A stretch of DNA of 26,369 nt, from the NCBI GenBank assembly GCA_009919985.1, contig RGAX01000008.1, positions 1 to 26,369 of the forward strand, written 5' to 3'. The position numbers and the translations under genes were made by a program. Below the pieces are notes generated by a model. It had not been told where the DNA came from and ran no database searches. It worked only from the letters and a program-made list of their open reading frames with translations. How positions within the stretch are numbered: the first letter of the stretch is position 1; every line of letters starts with the position of its first letter. Below, one piece after another: positions 17,439-25,562 of the stretch. Origin of the DNA: Opitutaceae bacterium. Its GTDB lineage: Bacteria > Verrucomicrobiota > Verrucomicrobiia > Opitutales > Opitutaceae.

Positions 17439-18524
17439 ATGAAGTTCGCCCTACGCTCCTTTGTCTTTCTCGCAATCGCTACGTACAGCGTCGCTTCCAC
17501 GCCTGTCAGCAAGGCTCCGCCGCCGGTCAACGTCGTACTCGCCGCACGCTCCAGTGCCGCGGTCGAACTGGTCCTCCCTGCCAGCCTCCAAGCCTTCCAA
17601 GAAGCCTCCATCTACGCTCGAACCGGCGGCTACCTAGCAAAATGGCTCGTCGACCTCGGCGACCAAGTCAGCGCCGGCCAAACCCTCGCTCACATCGACG
17701 GTCCTGAGCTCGATCAAGAACTCAACCAATCCCGCGCCGCACTCGCCCAAGCCAAGGCCAATGCCGAACTCACCCGTGCCACCTCCGCGCGCTGGAACGA
17801 ACTTGCCGCCCGCAACGCGGTCTCAAAACAAGAGGCCGACGAAAAATCTGCCGCCGCCCAAGCCCGCGCCGCCGACGTCCAAGCTGCCGAAGCCAACGTC
17901 GCCCGCCTAACCCAGCTCAAATCCCTCCAGACGATCGTCGCCCCCTTTGCCGGAGTCATCACCTTCCGCGGGGCCGAGATCGGCGCCTTGATCACCACCG
18001 ACTCCAGCCGCCGCGAACTCTTCCGTATGGCCGCCGTCACTCCGCTGAGGGTTTTCGCGAGCGTTCCTCAATCCTACCTCCGCTCCATCCGCCCCGGCCT
18101 CGAAGTCGAAGTCCTAATCAACGAGTTTCCCGGCCGCACCTTCAACGCCTCCGTCGTTCGCGTTGCCGGAGCCCTCGATCCCGTTACGCGCACGCTCTCC
18201 ACTGAGATCCAACTACCCAACGCCAAAGGCGAACTCCTCCCCGGTATGTTCGTCCAAATTCGTTTTCGCCTCAAACCTGTCGAACCCGCGATTGTCCTCC
18301 CTTCCAACGCCGTCATCATCCGCGCCGACGGCCCTCAAGTCGCCACCGTTGATTCAGCGCAAACAATCCGTTTTCAAAAAATAAAAATCGGTCGCGATTT
18401 CGGCACTCAGATCGAGATTGTCTCCGGTCTTTCCGATGGCGCCCGCGTCGCAGCCAACCCCAACGACACCCTCACCGAAGGCCTCGTCGTCGAGCCGCTG
18501 CTTCCCGTCTCAACGAAGAAATAA
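17439..18524 (+). CDS. RND efflux periplasmic adaptor subunit (second)
   Basis: 361-residue HlyD/AcrA-type membrane fusion protein, presumably partner of the permease 9 bp upstream. It has a short Sec-type signal peptide (MKFALRSFVFLAIATYSVAS) with no lipobox cysteine, unlike the first adaptor. Then follow a lipoyl half (ARTGGYLAKWLVDLGDQVSAG), an Ala/Gln-rich helical hairpin (about 90-150), the second lipoyl half (LQTIVAPFAGVITFRGAEIG), a beta-barrel (RVFASVPQSY) and a membrane-proximal domain. It ends the efflux operon; no TolC-like gene follows. Confidence 0.92.
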   Translation: MKFALRSFVFLAIATYSVASTPVSKAPPPVNVVLAARSSAAVELVLPASLQAFQEASIYARTGGYLAKWLVDLGDQVSAGQTLAHIDGPELDQELNQSRAALAQAKANAELTRATSARWNELAARNAVSKQEADEKSAAAQARAADVQAAEANVARLTQLKSLQTIVAPFAGVITFRGAEIGALITTDSSRRELFRMAAVTPLRVFASVPQSYLRSIRPGLEVEVLINEFPGRTFNASVVRVAGALDPVTRTLSTEIQLPNAKGELLPGMFVQIRFRLKPVEPAIVLPSNAVIIRADGPQVATVDSAQTIRFQKIKIGRDFGTQIEIVSGLSDGARVAANPNDTLTEGLVVEPLLPVSTKK

Positions 18525-18529
18525 TTTCT

Positions 18530-18544
18530 CGCGGGCCGCCCGTG
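18530..18544. terminator. GC-rich hairpin between convergent genes
   Basis: CGCGGG (18530-18535) can pair with CCCGTG (18539-18544, one G-T wobble) around a 3-nt loop, in the 27-bp gap between the stop codons of the second adaptor (+) and the MFS gene (-). Its position suits a bidirectional terminator, but there is no T-run on either side, so the call is weak. Confidence 0.25.
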
Positions 18545-18551
18545 CGCCCAC

Positions 18552-19835
18552 TCAAGCCGCCGCCGTTGTCAGCGTCGGCTTCACCACGCGGCCGATGGAC
18601 AACACGCCCATCGCCGCAATCACGCAGAGCAAGCCCGCGCCAGTAAACGCCCAAGCGTAACTGCCCAGCGCGGTTCGTACCGCGCCCGCACCATACGCCG
18701 CACAAGCCGCGCCGACTTGATGCGCCGCCACGATCCAGCCGAAGACGATACTCGCGCGTTCACGCCCGAATACATCGCCCGTCAGCCGCACTGTAGGTGG
18801 CACCGTAGCAATCCAATCCAATCCGTAAAAAACGGCGAATACCCCCAACCCTGCGACCGGACCGAGCAACGCGGATGGCAAAAACAACAACGACAGCCCA
18901 CGCAGCCCGTAGTAGCCGAAGAGCAACACGCGGTTGTTATAACGATCCGAAAGCCAGCCCGAGAGTGTCGTCCCGGCGAGATCGAAAAGCCCCATCATCG
19001 CCAACAAACCCGCGGCCCGTACTTCGGGAATTCCGCAGTCAAACGCGGCTGATATCAGGTGCGTGCCGATCAAGCCGTTCGTACTCGCACCACAGATAAA
19101 AAACGATCCCGCCAACAACCAGAAATCGCGCGTGCGCGCTGCTTCCAGCAAGGTCGTGATCGCCAGCTTCGCCGGATTTCCCACCGCGCGTTGAGCCGCA
19201 TCCGCCGCGCCCGTTTCACCATAAGGCCTCAGCCCGAGATCTCGCGGCTCATCGCGCATGAAAAACCAAATCACCGGAATCATGCCCAACGCAACGCACG
19301 TCACGACTAGCGGGGCACTGCGCCAACCCGACGTCGTCACAAGCGAAGCAAACCATGGTAAAAACACGAGCTGTCCAGTGGCGGTGCTCGCCGTCAAAAT
19401 GCCCATCACTAGCCCGCGGTGTTTCGTGAACCAGCGATTCGCTACCGCGGCCCCGAGCACCGTCGCCGCCATCCCCGAACCCGCGCCGACGACCAGCCCC
19501 CACAACACCACGAACTGCGCATACGTACGTAAAAACACAGTCGAGCCGTAGCCAAGCGCCAGCAATGCCATCCCCAGCATCATCGTTCGACGCAACCCAA
19601 GCCGCACATACAACGCTGCTGCAAAAGGCCCGATCAGTCCAAAAATAAAAATGTTTATCGCCACCACGGACGACACCGTCGCGCGGCTCCATTGAAATTC
19701 ATTACTAAGTGGCAACAGCATCACACTCGGCGCCGAGCGCGCGCCCGCAGCCGCCAGCAACGTCAGAAACGTCACCCCTGCTACTACCCAAGCATAATGG
19801 ATGCGCGGAGAGGAGGAAGGCGTGGAAACGTTCAT
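18552..19835 (-). CDS. MFS transporter, monocarboxylate/oxalate-antiporter-like
   Basis: 427-residue major facilitator with about 12 hydrophobic segments. It begins YAWVVAGVTFLTLLAA, and the TM2-TM3 loop reads YVRLGLRRTM, a degenerate motif A. A second motif A-like loop, GWLSDRYNNR, follows TM8. NRWFTKHRGLVMGI after TM4 is typical of the MFS branch that includes monocarboxylate and oxalate:formate porters. The substrate cannot be assigned. It is the last gene of a minus-strand operon, 22 bp after the short-chain dehydrogenase. Confidence 0.88.
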   Translation of the reverse strand: MNVSTPSSSPRIHYAWVVAGVTFLTLLAAAGARSAPSVMLLPLSNEFQWSRATVSSVVAINIFIFGLIGPFAAALYVRLGLRRTMMLGMALLALGYGSTVFLRTYAQFVVLWGLVVGAGSGMAATVLGAAVANRWFTKHRGLVMGILTASTATGQLVFLPWFASLVTTSGWRSAPLVVTCVALGMIPVIWFFMRDEPRDLGLRPYGETGAADAAQRAVGNPAKLAITTLLEAARTRDFWLLAGSFFICGASTNGLIGTHLISAAFDCGIPEVRAAGLLAMMGLFDLAGTTLSGWLSDRYNNRVLLFGYYGLRGLSLLFLPSALLGPVAGLGVFAVFYGLDWIATVPPTVRLTGDVFGRERASIVFGWIVAAHQVGAACAAYGAGAVRTALGSYAWAFTGAGLLCVIAAMGVLSIGRVVKPTLTTAAA

Positions 19836-19857
19836 GCGTTAAAACCGGCAGGCTAAA

Positions 19858-20586
19858 TCACCAGCGCATGTGCACGCCGAGATGGAAATATCCGCCACTC
19901 GGACCCTCGGGTGGCAACGTCGCAAGCGCCACACTGGTCTTAGCGCCATCTACAATTTCCATCGGTGCACCGGCGCCACCCATATCTGTTTTGACCCAAC
20001 CTGGATGCGCCGAATTCACTTTAAGCGGAGTGCCCTTCAACTCCTGCGCAAGTTCCACGGTGAACATATTTACCGCCGCTTTCGATGCGTCGTAACCGAG
20101 CAGCCGAGCCGGATAAATCGGCGAGTTCACATCGGCGTGTTCCGTAATTGAGCCGAGAATTGAAGAAAGATTAACGATGCGCCCTGCCGGTGATTTCTTC
20201 AACAACGGCAAAAATGCCTGAGTCACGGCGACCAACCCGAAGAAATTTGTGTCAAAGGTCGCCCGCAGCGAAGCCTGCGTGACGGTCGCCGGCCCCGTCT
20301 CCGTCGCGTAGTCGAGCACACCTGCGTTGTTCACAAGGATATCGAGTCGGCCGAATTCTTTTTCGACCCACGCCGCGGCGGTGCGGATCGAGGCTTCATC
20401 GGTGACGATCAAGGGCACCACGCGCGCCTCAATGCCTTCGGATTTCAACAACGCCACGGCGCCGGCACCGCGCTGCGCATCTCGCGCACCGACAAGAATA
20501 AAGACACCCTGAAGCCCAAGCTGACGGGCTGTTTCGAGACCAATGCCTTTATTTGCACCGGTAATGAGAGCGATTTTAGAAGACAT
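19858..20586 (-). CDS. short-chain dehydrogenase/reductase (SDR)
   Basis: 242-residue classical SDR, NAD(P)(H)-dependent. The cofactor loop TGANKGIG is at 9-16, NNAG at 86-89, the active-site serine lies in NLSS (139-142), and the YxxxK pair is Y165/K169 in GYDASK. TGANKGIGLETA resembles plant/animal carbonyl reductase-like SDRs, which reduce carbonyl compounds using NADPH; this is family-level inference. It sits between the OYE-type reductase (32-bp gap) and the MFS gene, suggesting joint processing and transport of an alpha,beta-unsaturated or carbonyl compound. Confidence 0.92.
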   Translation of the reverse strand: MSSKIALITGANKGIGLETARQLGLQGVFILVGARDAQRGAGAVALLKSEGIEARVVPLIVTDEASIRTAAAWVEKEFGRLDILVNNAGVLDYATETGPATVTQASLRATFDTNFFGLVAVTQAFLPLLKKSPAGRIVNLSSILGSITEHADVNSPIYPARLLGYDASKAAVNMFTVELAQELKGTPLKVNSAHPGWVKTDMGGAGAPMEIVDGAKTSVALATLPPEGPSGGYFHLGVHMRW

Positions 20587-20618
20587 ATTATTTTGAAAAA
20601 ATTGAGAGTGTAAAAAAA

Positions 20619-21674
20619 TCAGGAAGCTAGCGCCGGATAATCCGTATAACCACGCTCATCGCCGCCATAAAATGACTCCGGTAGGGGCGCATTTAATGGG
20701 GCGCCTTCGCTCAGACGCCGGGGCAAATCTGGATTAGCGATAAAGGCCTTGCCCCAAGCCACGGCGTCCGCGAGCCCCGCGGCGATCTCGGCCGTGGCTT
20801 CCGCTGCCGTGAAACCTTGGTTGGCGATAAAGACACCGCCAAAATTTTGTTTCAAGGTCGGCCCGAGGCGCGGATCGGCCAAGCCTTCGCGAGCGCACAA
20901 GAACGCTAGTTTACGTTTACCTAATTGTGTTGCGAGGTAACCAAACGTCGCCGCGAGGTTGGAATCACCGACGCCGTGCGCATCGCCCCGCGGAGCTAGA
21001 TGATAACCGACGCGATCTGCGCCCCAAACGTCGATAACTGCATCGGTGACTTCCAGCGGAAGCCGAGCGCGGTTCTCGATTGAGCCACCGTACTCATCCG
21101 TGCGTCGATTGGAGCAATCCTGCAGAAATTGATCGAGCAAGTAACCATTCGCGCCGTGGATTTCGACGCCGTCGAAGCCCGCGCGTTGCGCGTTCTCTGC
21201 TCCAAGCCGAAACGCCGCCACGACTCCCGGCAACTCTGCGCGCTCAAGGGCGCGCGGCGTCACAAACGCTTTCTCCGGCCGGATCAGGCTCACATGGCCT
21301 GCCGCCGCGATCGCGCTAGGAGCCACAGGCAAGGCGCCGCCAAGATAAACCGGATCGGAAATCCGACCTACATGCCAAAGTTGCAAAAAAATTCGCCCAC
21401 CTGCAGCGTGGACGGCGGCGGTGATCGATTTCCAACCACTGACTTGCTCGGACGACCAGATACCCGGCGTGTCGGGATAGCCGACACCCATCGGATCGAC
21501 GGCGGTCGCCTCGCTCAGGATCAAGCCCGCAGACGCGCGTTGGGCGTAATATTTCGCCATCATTTGATTCGGCACGCGACCGACAGAAGCGCGGCAACGC
21601 GTGAGCGGGGCCATGATGATACGGTTCGGCAGGGTCAATGCGCCAAGGCGAAGGGAATCGTGTAGCGAGGACAT
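20619..21674 (-). CDS. Old Yellow Enzyme-family alkene reductase
   Basis: FMN-dependent ene-reductase (NemA/OYE type) reducing activated C=C bonds with NAD(P)H. The ATG at 21674 gives 351 residues starting MSSLHDSLRLGALTLPNRI, the typical start. A longer frame to 21779 adds 35 residues with no family match and would overlap the divergent hydrolase gene, so it is rejected. Seen are MAPLTRCRAS (T25 near the flavin), QLWHVGR, and EIHGANGYLLDQFLQ with H173/N176 for substrate and Y178 as proton donor, then RTDEYGGSIENRAR. First gene of the OYE-SDR-MFS operon; no regulator is adjacent. Confidence 0.94.
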   Translation of the reverse strand: MSSLHDSLRLGALTLPNRIIMAPLTRCRASVGRVPNQMMAKYYAQRASAGLILSEATAVDPMGVGYPDTPGIWSSEQVSGWKSITAAVHAAGGRIFLQLWHVGRISDPVYLGGALPVAPSAIAAAGHVSLIRPEKAFVTPRALERAELPGVVAAFRLGAENAQRAGFDGVEIHGANGYLLDQFLQDCSNRRTDEYGGSIENRARLPLEVTDAVIDVWGADRVGYHLAPRGDAHGVGDSNLAATFGYLATQLGKRKLAFLCAREGLADPRLGPTLKQNFGGVFIANQGFTAAEATAEIAAGLADAVAWGKAFIANPDLPRRLSEGAPLNAPLPESFYGGDERGYTDYPALAS

Positions 21675-21778
21675 CGCTGCATGATTCAGCCTAATAAAGT
21701 ATTCGCGCAACCCTGCGCGCAAAAAAACTCGCGCGCTCGCGTATTGCCGAAGACGGTTCGGCGTGTTTGCTGGGTCCA
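21675..21778. promoter_or_regulatory. 104-bp divergent promoter region (OYE operon / SGNH hydrolase)
   Basis: The two divergent starts leave only this short stretch for both promoters. I see no strong -35/-10 pair or clear palindrome. The alternative TTG at 21767 for the hydrolase would shorten it slightly. Confidence 0.4.
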
Positions 21779-22453
21779 ATGCGCTCCCTTCGCTCCCCCG
21801 CCCTTCTGCTTCGTTCCATGATCACAAGCGCGCTGCTTTCGGGCGCTAGTGTCTTTGCCGCGCCCGAAAAGTGGGCCGCCGAAATCAGTAAATACACCGA
21901 AGCCGACGCGGTCAAAGCTCCCGCCCGCGATGCCGTGGTATTTGTCGGTAGTTCTTCCATCCGCCGCTGGACGAGCCTCGCCGCCGATTTCCCTGGCATC
22001 ACCACGCTCAACCGCGGCTTCGGCGGTTCGGAACTTTCTGACAGTGTGTTCTATGCGGATCGCCTTGTGATACCCTACGCGCCGCGCCTTGTAATAGTTT
22101 ACGCGGGTGAAAATGACCTCCAAGCCGGAAAATCCGCCGAAGCCTTGCTCGCCGATTTCAAAGCGTTCTGCGCCAAAATTCACCCAGCGCTCCCCAAGAC
22201 GAAGATCATCTTCCTGGCCGTCAAAGAAAGCCCTTCTCGCGCCAAAATTCGCGACAAAGTCCTGCTCGCAAACAAACTCATCTCCGCGGAATGCGCCAAA
22301 GATCCGCGACGCACCTTTGTCGACGTCGCCACGCCAATGCTCGACGCCGAAGGCAAAACCCGCCCCGAACTCTTTATCGCCGATCAACTCCACATGCAGC
22401 CGGCCGGCTATGCGATTTGGACCAAAGTCCTCACCCCTTACCTCAAACCGTGA
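21779..22453 (+). CDS. secreted SGNH/GDSL-family hydrolase
   Basis: 224 residues from the ATG at 21779 (an in-frame TTG at 21767 would add four). A basic start and hydrophobic segment (LLLRSMITSALLSGASVFAA) form a signal peptide, so the enzyme is probably periplasmic. Block I reads VFVGSSSIRRW with S59 the likely nucleophile, block II NRGFGGSELSD supplies Gly, block III AGENDL supplies Asn, and block V DQLHM supplies D202/H205. This type resembles platelet-activating-factor acetylhydrolase-like esterases; its substrate (acetylated sugar or lipid) is unknown. Its stop overlaps the next start as GTGA. Confidence 0.9.
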   Translation: MRSLRSPALLLRSMITSALLSGASVFAAPEKWAAEISKYTEADAVKAPARDAVVFVGSSSIRRWTSLAADFPGITTLNRGFGGSELSDSVFYADRLVIPYAPRLVIVYAGENDLQAGKSAEALLADFKAFCAKIHPALPKTKIIFLAVKESPSRAKIRDKVLLANKLISAECAKDPRRTFVDVATPMLDAEGKTRPELFIADQLHMQPAGYAIWTKVLTPYLKP

Positions 22454-23052
22454 GCGCCGCCCCATTGGAACGTCTCTCGCGCCAGATCGCCTTCATCGTC
22501 GAGGTCGATCAGCTCAAAAATATTTTTCGTCAGACGGTGAACACCGTCAGCGGTCGCGCCGAAAACGACGCCGAACACTCTTGGGCTCTATGCCTGCTTG
22601 TGATTACACTAGCTGAGCACGCCAACGTCCCGCACCTCGACGTTCTAAGCGCGCTTAAGATGGTGATCATCCACGACCTCGTTGAAATCGACGCCGGCGA
22701 CACGTTCGCCTACGACACGAAAAACATGGCCGACCAGCACGCGCGCGAGTGCCTTGCCGCCGACCGCATCTTTGGCCTCTTGCCGCCCAGCCAATCCAGC
22801 GAGTTCCGAGCGCTTTGGGATGAGTTTGAAGCTCGTCAAACACCCGAAGCCAAATTCGCCGCCGCCGTGGACCGCTTTCACCCGATGTTGCTCAATTGCT
22901 CAACCGAAGGCGCCGCTTGGAAAAAACACGGCATCACCTCTGAGCGCGTTCTAGCCCGTAACGCGCACATCGCCGAGGGCAGCACCGATCTGTGGGCCTA
23001 CGCTCAAGCTATGGTCAGCCGAGCCGTCAACGACGGCCATCTCTCGGCCTGA
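22450..23052 (+). CDS. HD-domain phosphohydrolase, YfbR/HDDC2-like 5'-deoxynucleotidase
   Basis: 200 residues from a GTG start at 22450 that overlaps the SGNH stop (GTGA). A longer in-frame start at 22291 lies wholly inside the hydrolase gene and lacks family character. HD metal ligands are visible: H43 in NDAEHSW, H75-D76 in IIHDLVEIDAGD, and D141 in AVDRFHPML. The pattern matches the family that includes E. coli YfbR (dNMP 5'-nucleotidase) and human HDDC2. Dephosphorylation of deoxynucleoside monophosphates is the likely activity, by family inference. It converges on the dGTPase gene with only 5 bp between stops. Confidence 0.88.
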   Translation: MSAAPLERLSRQIAFIVEVDQLKNIFRQTVNTVSGRAENDAEHSWALCLLVITLAEHANVPHLDVLSALKMVIIHDLVEIDAGDTFAYDTKNMADQHARECLAADRIFGLLPPSQSSEFRALWDEFEARQTPEAKFAAAVDRFHPMLLNCSTEGAAWKKHGITSERVLARNAHIAEGSTDLWAYAQAMVSRAVNDGHLSA

Positions 23053-23057
23053 AAAAA

Positions 23058-24326
23058 TCAGCTCAAATCCCGGATCGACCCCAGTTCTGGATCAAATAGC
23101 CGCTGGTAAGTCCGCACGATCATTCCGTCCGTGAGTCCCGCCAACCAATCGCAGATTTGGCGCGACTTCCCAGCTTCGGTCGTTTCTGCGGCGATCAATT
23201 TACCAACCCGCGGCGGCAAGATGTGAATGATACGGCCCGAGCGCTCGACGTAGTTTTTCCACGCCGAATCCCAGAGTTCGAACATCACCTTGCGCGCCTT
23301 GTGCTCCATCTGCTGGAGTTGCGGACTTTCGAAGATGATGTCGTTGGCCATTTTTTTATAAAACATCGCTTCGCGACCCGCCGCCGGTGCCACCACGAGT
23401 TCGAAACAGTAACGATTCGTCGCCGCGCTCATGAAATTTTTTCGCTCCCGCAATCGGCACGCCGTGATGAAGACCCCAATCTTGGCCGAAAATACATTCT
23501 CCAATCGGTCCGCCCGGATGGCCATGAATAAGGCATCGAGCCAACTTTGCTGCTCGGCATCAATCGGCTCGCTTGCAGCCCAGGCCTCGATCCGCTCGAT
23601 CGTCAAAAAGCCTGCCTTCACGCCGTCCACGATATCGTTGAGCGAGTAAGCCGCATCATCCGCCCAATCCATGATCTGACACTCGACGCTCTTAAACGCG
23701 TTCAACTTCTCCTCTGCGTGCAATTCGGCGGGGATCGTCGCAGCTCCAAAAACAAACGTTCGAACCGCAACCTGTGGATTATAGAGAAAATGATTCACTG
23801 GCGGCGCAGGAAATTCGGCGAACAGTTTTTTGTACTTTAACACGCCGTCGAGCAGCGCCCGCGTAGCCTGCATGCCGCGCACACCAGATTCGTTTTGAAA
23901 CATCGTCTCCGTGAGCAGGTGCAGCGTCTGCGCATTTCCCTCGAAACCGCCCCAAGGCAACATCAGCTCCTGCAGGGTGCGTTCGCCCGAATGCCCAAAC
24001 GGCGGGTGCCCGAGATCGTGCGCGAGACACACCGCCTCGACCAAATCTCCGTCGATAAAAAAATCGTCAGCTAATGGCCCGCCCTGCGTCCGTAAATAGT
24101 GACAAATCGAGCGCCCGATCTGTGCTACTTCCATCGAGTGCGTTAAGCGTGTGCGGTAAAAATCGTATTCTCCTGAGAGAAATACCTGCGTCTTCGACTG
24201 CAGTTTACGAAACGCGTGCGCATGAATGATCCGGTCGCGGTCGATCTGAAAGGCGTTGCGGTAATCGGTCTTACGGACCGCGCCGTACGTCTCTGCATCG
24301 AAGTCGGTATAAAATCGGTTAATCAT
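23058..24326 (-). CDS. dgt: dGTPase-family dNTP triphosphohydrolase
   Basis: Hydrolyses dNTPs to deoxynucleosides and triphosphate. The ATG at 24326 gives 422 residues starting MINRFYTDFD; the frame can extend to 24398 but those 24 extra residues look non-coding. Metal ligands of the HD fold are H63 in TRLTHSMEVAQIGR, H103-D104 in AHDLGHPPFGHSGE, and a later aspartate in MDWADDAAYSLNDIVDG (about 219-235). HAFRKLQSKTQVF is the usual N-terminal signature. The length suits the shorter, broad-specificity dNTPase type more than E. coli Dgt (about 505 residues). It is divergent from tdh. Confidence 0.93.
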   Translation of the reverse strand: MINRFYTDFDAETYGAVRKTDYRNAFQIDRDRIIHAHAFRKLQSKTQVFLSGEYDFYRTRLTHSMEVAQIGRSICHYLRTQGGPLADDFFIDGDLVEAVCLAHDLGHPPFGHSGERTLQELMLPWGGFEGNAQTLHLLTETMFQNESGVRGMQATRALLDGVLKYKKLFAEFPAPPVNHFLYNPQVAVRTFVFGAATIPAELHAEEKLNAFKSVECQIMDWADDAAYSLNDIVDGVKAGFLTIERIEAWAASEPIDAEQQSWLDALFMAIRADRLENVFSAKIGVFITACRLRERKNFMSAATNRYCFELVVAPAAGREAMFYKKMANDIIFESPQLQQMEHKARKVMFELWDSAWKNYVERSGRIIHILPPRVGKLIAAETTEAGKSRQICDWLAGLTDGMIVRTYQRLFDPELGSIRDLS

Positions 24327-24518
24327 CAGCTGAAAGCCGAGCGCACTCGCTCCCAGCCACAGAGGCAAACCCATATCACACCACCCAACCCAGTGCACTT
24401 TCCTCGTTTCAAGTGGAAATGAAATTTCGTTCCGAACAGTAAATCTGTGTCATGTAAGAGCGTTCACCATTGTTTCCCACCCACGCCCATCGCTAATCTC
24501 GGGAAAATCTAATATATC
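24327..24518. promoter_or_regulatory. 192-bp divergent promoter region (dgt / tdh)
   Basis: The region should hold promoters for both genes. A self-complementary GAAATTTC (24421-24428) lies inside a longer A/T-rich patch, and an AT-rich stretch (TCTAATATATC) directly abuts the tdh ATG. Neither gives a convincing -35/-10 pair. Nothing else is recognisable. Confidence 0.35.
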
Positions 24519-25559
24519 ATGCCCGCTTCCACTATGCGCGCCATTGCCAAACTCCAAGCCGGCCCCGGCCTCTCGCTCACGGAAGTCCCCGTGCCCAAAC
24601 CCGGCGTCAACGACGTGCTCATCAAGGTCAAAAAAACCTCTATATGCGGCACCGATGTTCACATTTACAATTGGGATGCGTGGGCGGAAAAAACCATAAA
24701 GGTACCGATGGTGGTCGGCCACGAATTCGTCGGCACCATAGAGGCCGTGGGCGCCAACGTCATCGGCTTTGCGCCCGGCGATTTAGTGGACGGTGAAGGT
24801 CACATTGTTTGCGGCTTATGCCGCAACTGTCTCGCTGGTCGCCGCCACCTTTGCAAAGACACCAAAGGCGTGGGCGTGAACCGCGATGGCGCGTTCGCCG
24901 AATACCTCTGCATCCCCGCCACCAACGCCGTCCACGTCGATCCCGCAATTCCCCTCGAGGTCCTGTCGTGCTTTGACCCGCTTGGTAACGCTACTCACAC
25001 CGCCCTTCAATACGATCTCGTCGGCGAGGATGTGCTCATCACAGGCGCCGGTCCCATTGGCTGTATGGCCACAGCCATCGCCCAACAAGCCGGCGCACGC
25101 AAGGTCGTGGTCACTGACGTCAACCCGGACCGCCTCGCCCTCGCCGCCCGCATGGGCGCCACGCGTACGGTCGATGTTTCCAAAGAAAATCTCTCCGAGG
25201 TCCAACGCGAGATTGGCATGAAGGAGGGTTTTGACGTTGGCCTCGAAATGTCCGGCAATCCCGTCGCGCTCAACACTATGATCGATAACATGGCCCATGG
25301 CGGACGTATCGCCCTTCTTGGCATCATGCCCGGTGCCGCCTCTGTGGATTGGAACAAGGTCGTTTTTAACATGCTCACGATCCGCGGTATCTACGGACGC
25401 GAGATGTATGAGACGTGGTACAAGATGACGTCACTTATCCAACGTGGCCTCGATATTTCGCCGGTCATCACGCACCGTTTCCACTACACCGATTTCCAAA
25501 AAGGCTTCGATCTCATGCGCTCCGGCCGCAGCGGGAAAATCATCCTGAACTGGGACTGA
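24519..25559 (+). CDS. tdh: L-threonine 3-dehydrogenase
   Basis: Zinc- and NAD-dependent oxidation of threonine to 2-amino-3-ketobutyrate. 346 residues from the ATG at 24519; an ATG five codons later (24534) would give the E. coli-like start MRAIAKL and is equally plausible. The sequence follows E. coli Tdh closely: catalytic zinc ligands C43, H68, E69 (ICGTDVHIYNWD, VVGHE), structural zinc cysteines C98, C101, C104, C112 (GHIVCGLCRNC...LC), and the signatures EGFDVGLEMSG, GIYGREM and THRF. It is followed after 3 bp by kbl, the classical two-gene threonine degradation operon. Confidence 0.96.
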   Translation: MPASTMRAIAKLQAGPGLSLTEVPVPKPGVNDVLIKVKKTSICGTDVHIYNWDAWAEKTIKVPMVVGHEFVGTIEAVGANVIGFAPGDLVDGEGHIVCGLCRNCLAGRRHLCKDTKGVGVNRDGAFAEYLCIPATNAVHVDPAIPLEVLSCFDPLGNATHTALQYDLVGEDVLITGAGPIGCMATAIAQQAGARKVVVTDVNPDRLALAARMGATRTVDVSKENLSEVQREIGMKEGFDVGLEMSGNPVALNTMIDNMAHGGRIALLGIMPGAASVDWNKVVFNMLTIRGIYGREMYETWYKMTSLIQRGLDISPVITHRFHYTDFQKGFDLMRSGRSGKIILNWD

Positions 25560-25562
25560 GCC

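Noticed and set aside
22291..22449. Upstream extension of the small HD-domain protein
   Set aside because: It overlaps the SGNH gene entirely and is Arg-rich without family match; the GTG at 22450 gives the expected N-terminus and a GTGA overlap.
21686..22465. Minus-strand open frame of 259 codons
   Set aside because: Antisense to the SGNH hydrolase, which has a signal peptide and all catalytic blocks; the product is Gly/Arg/Phe-rich without motifs.
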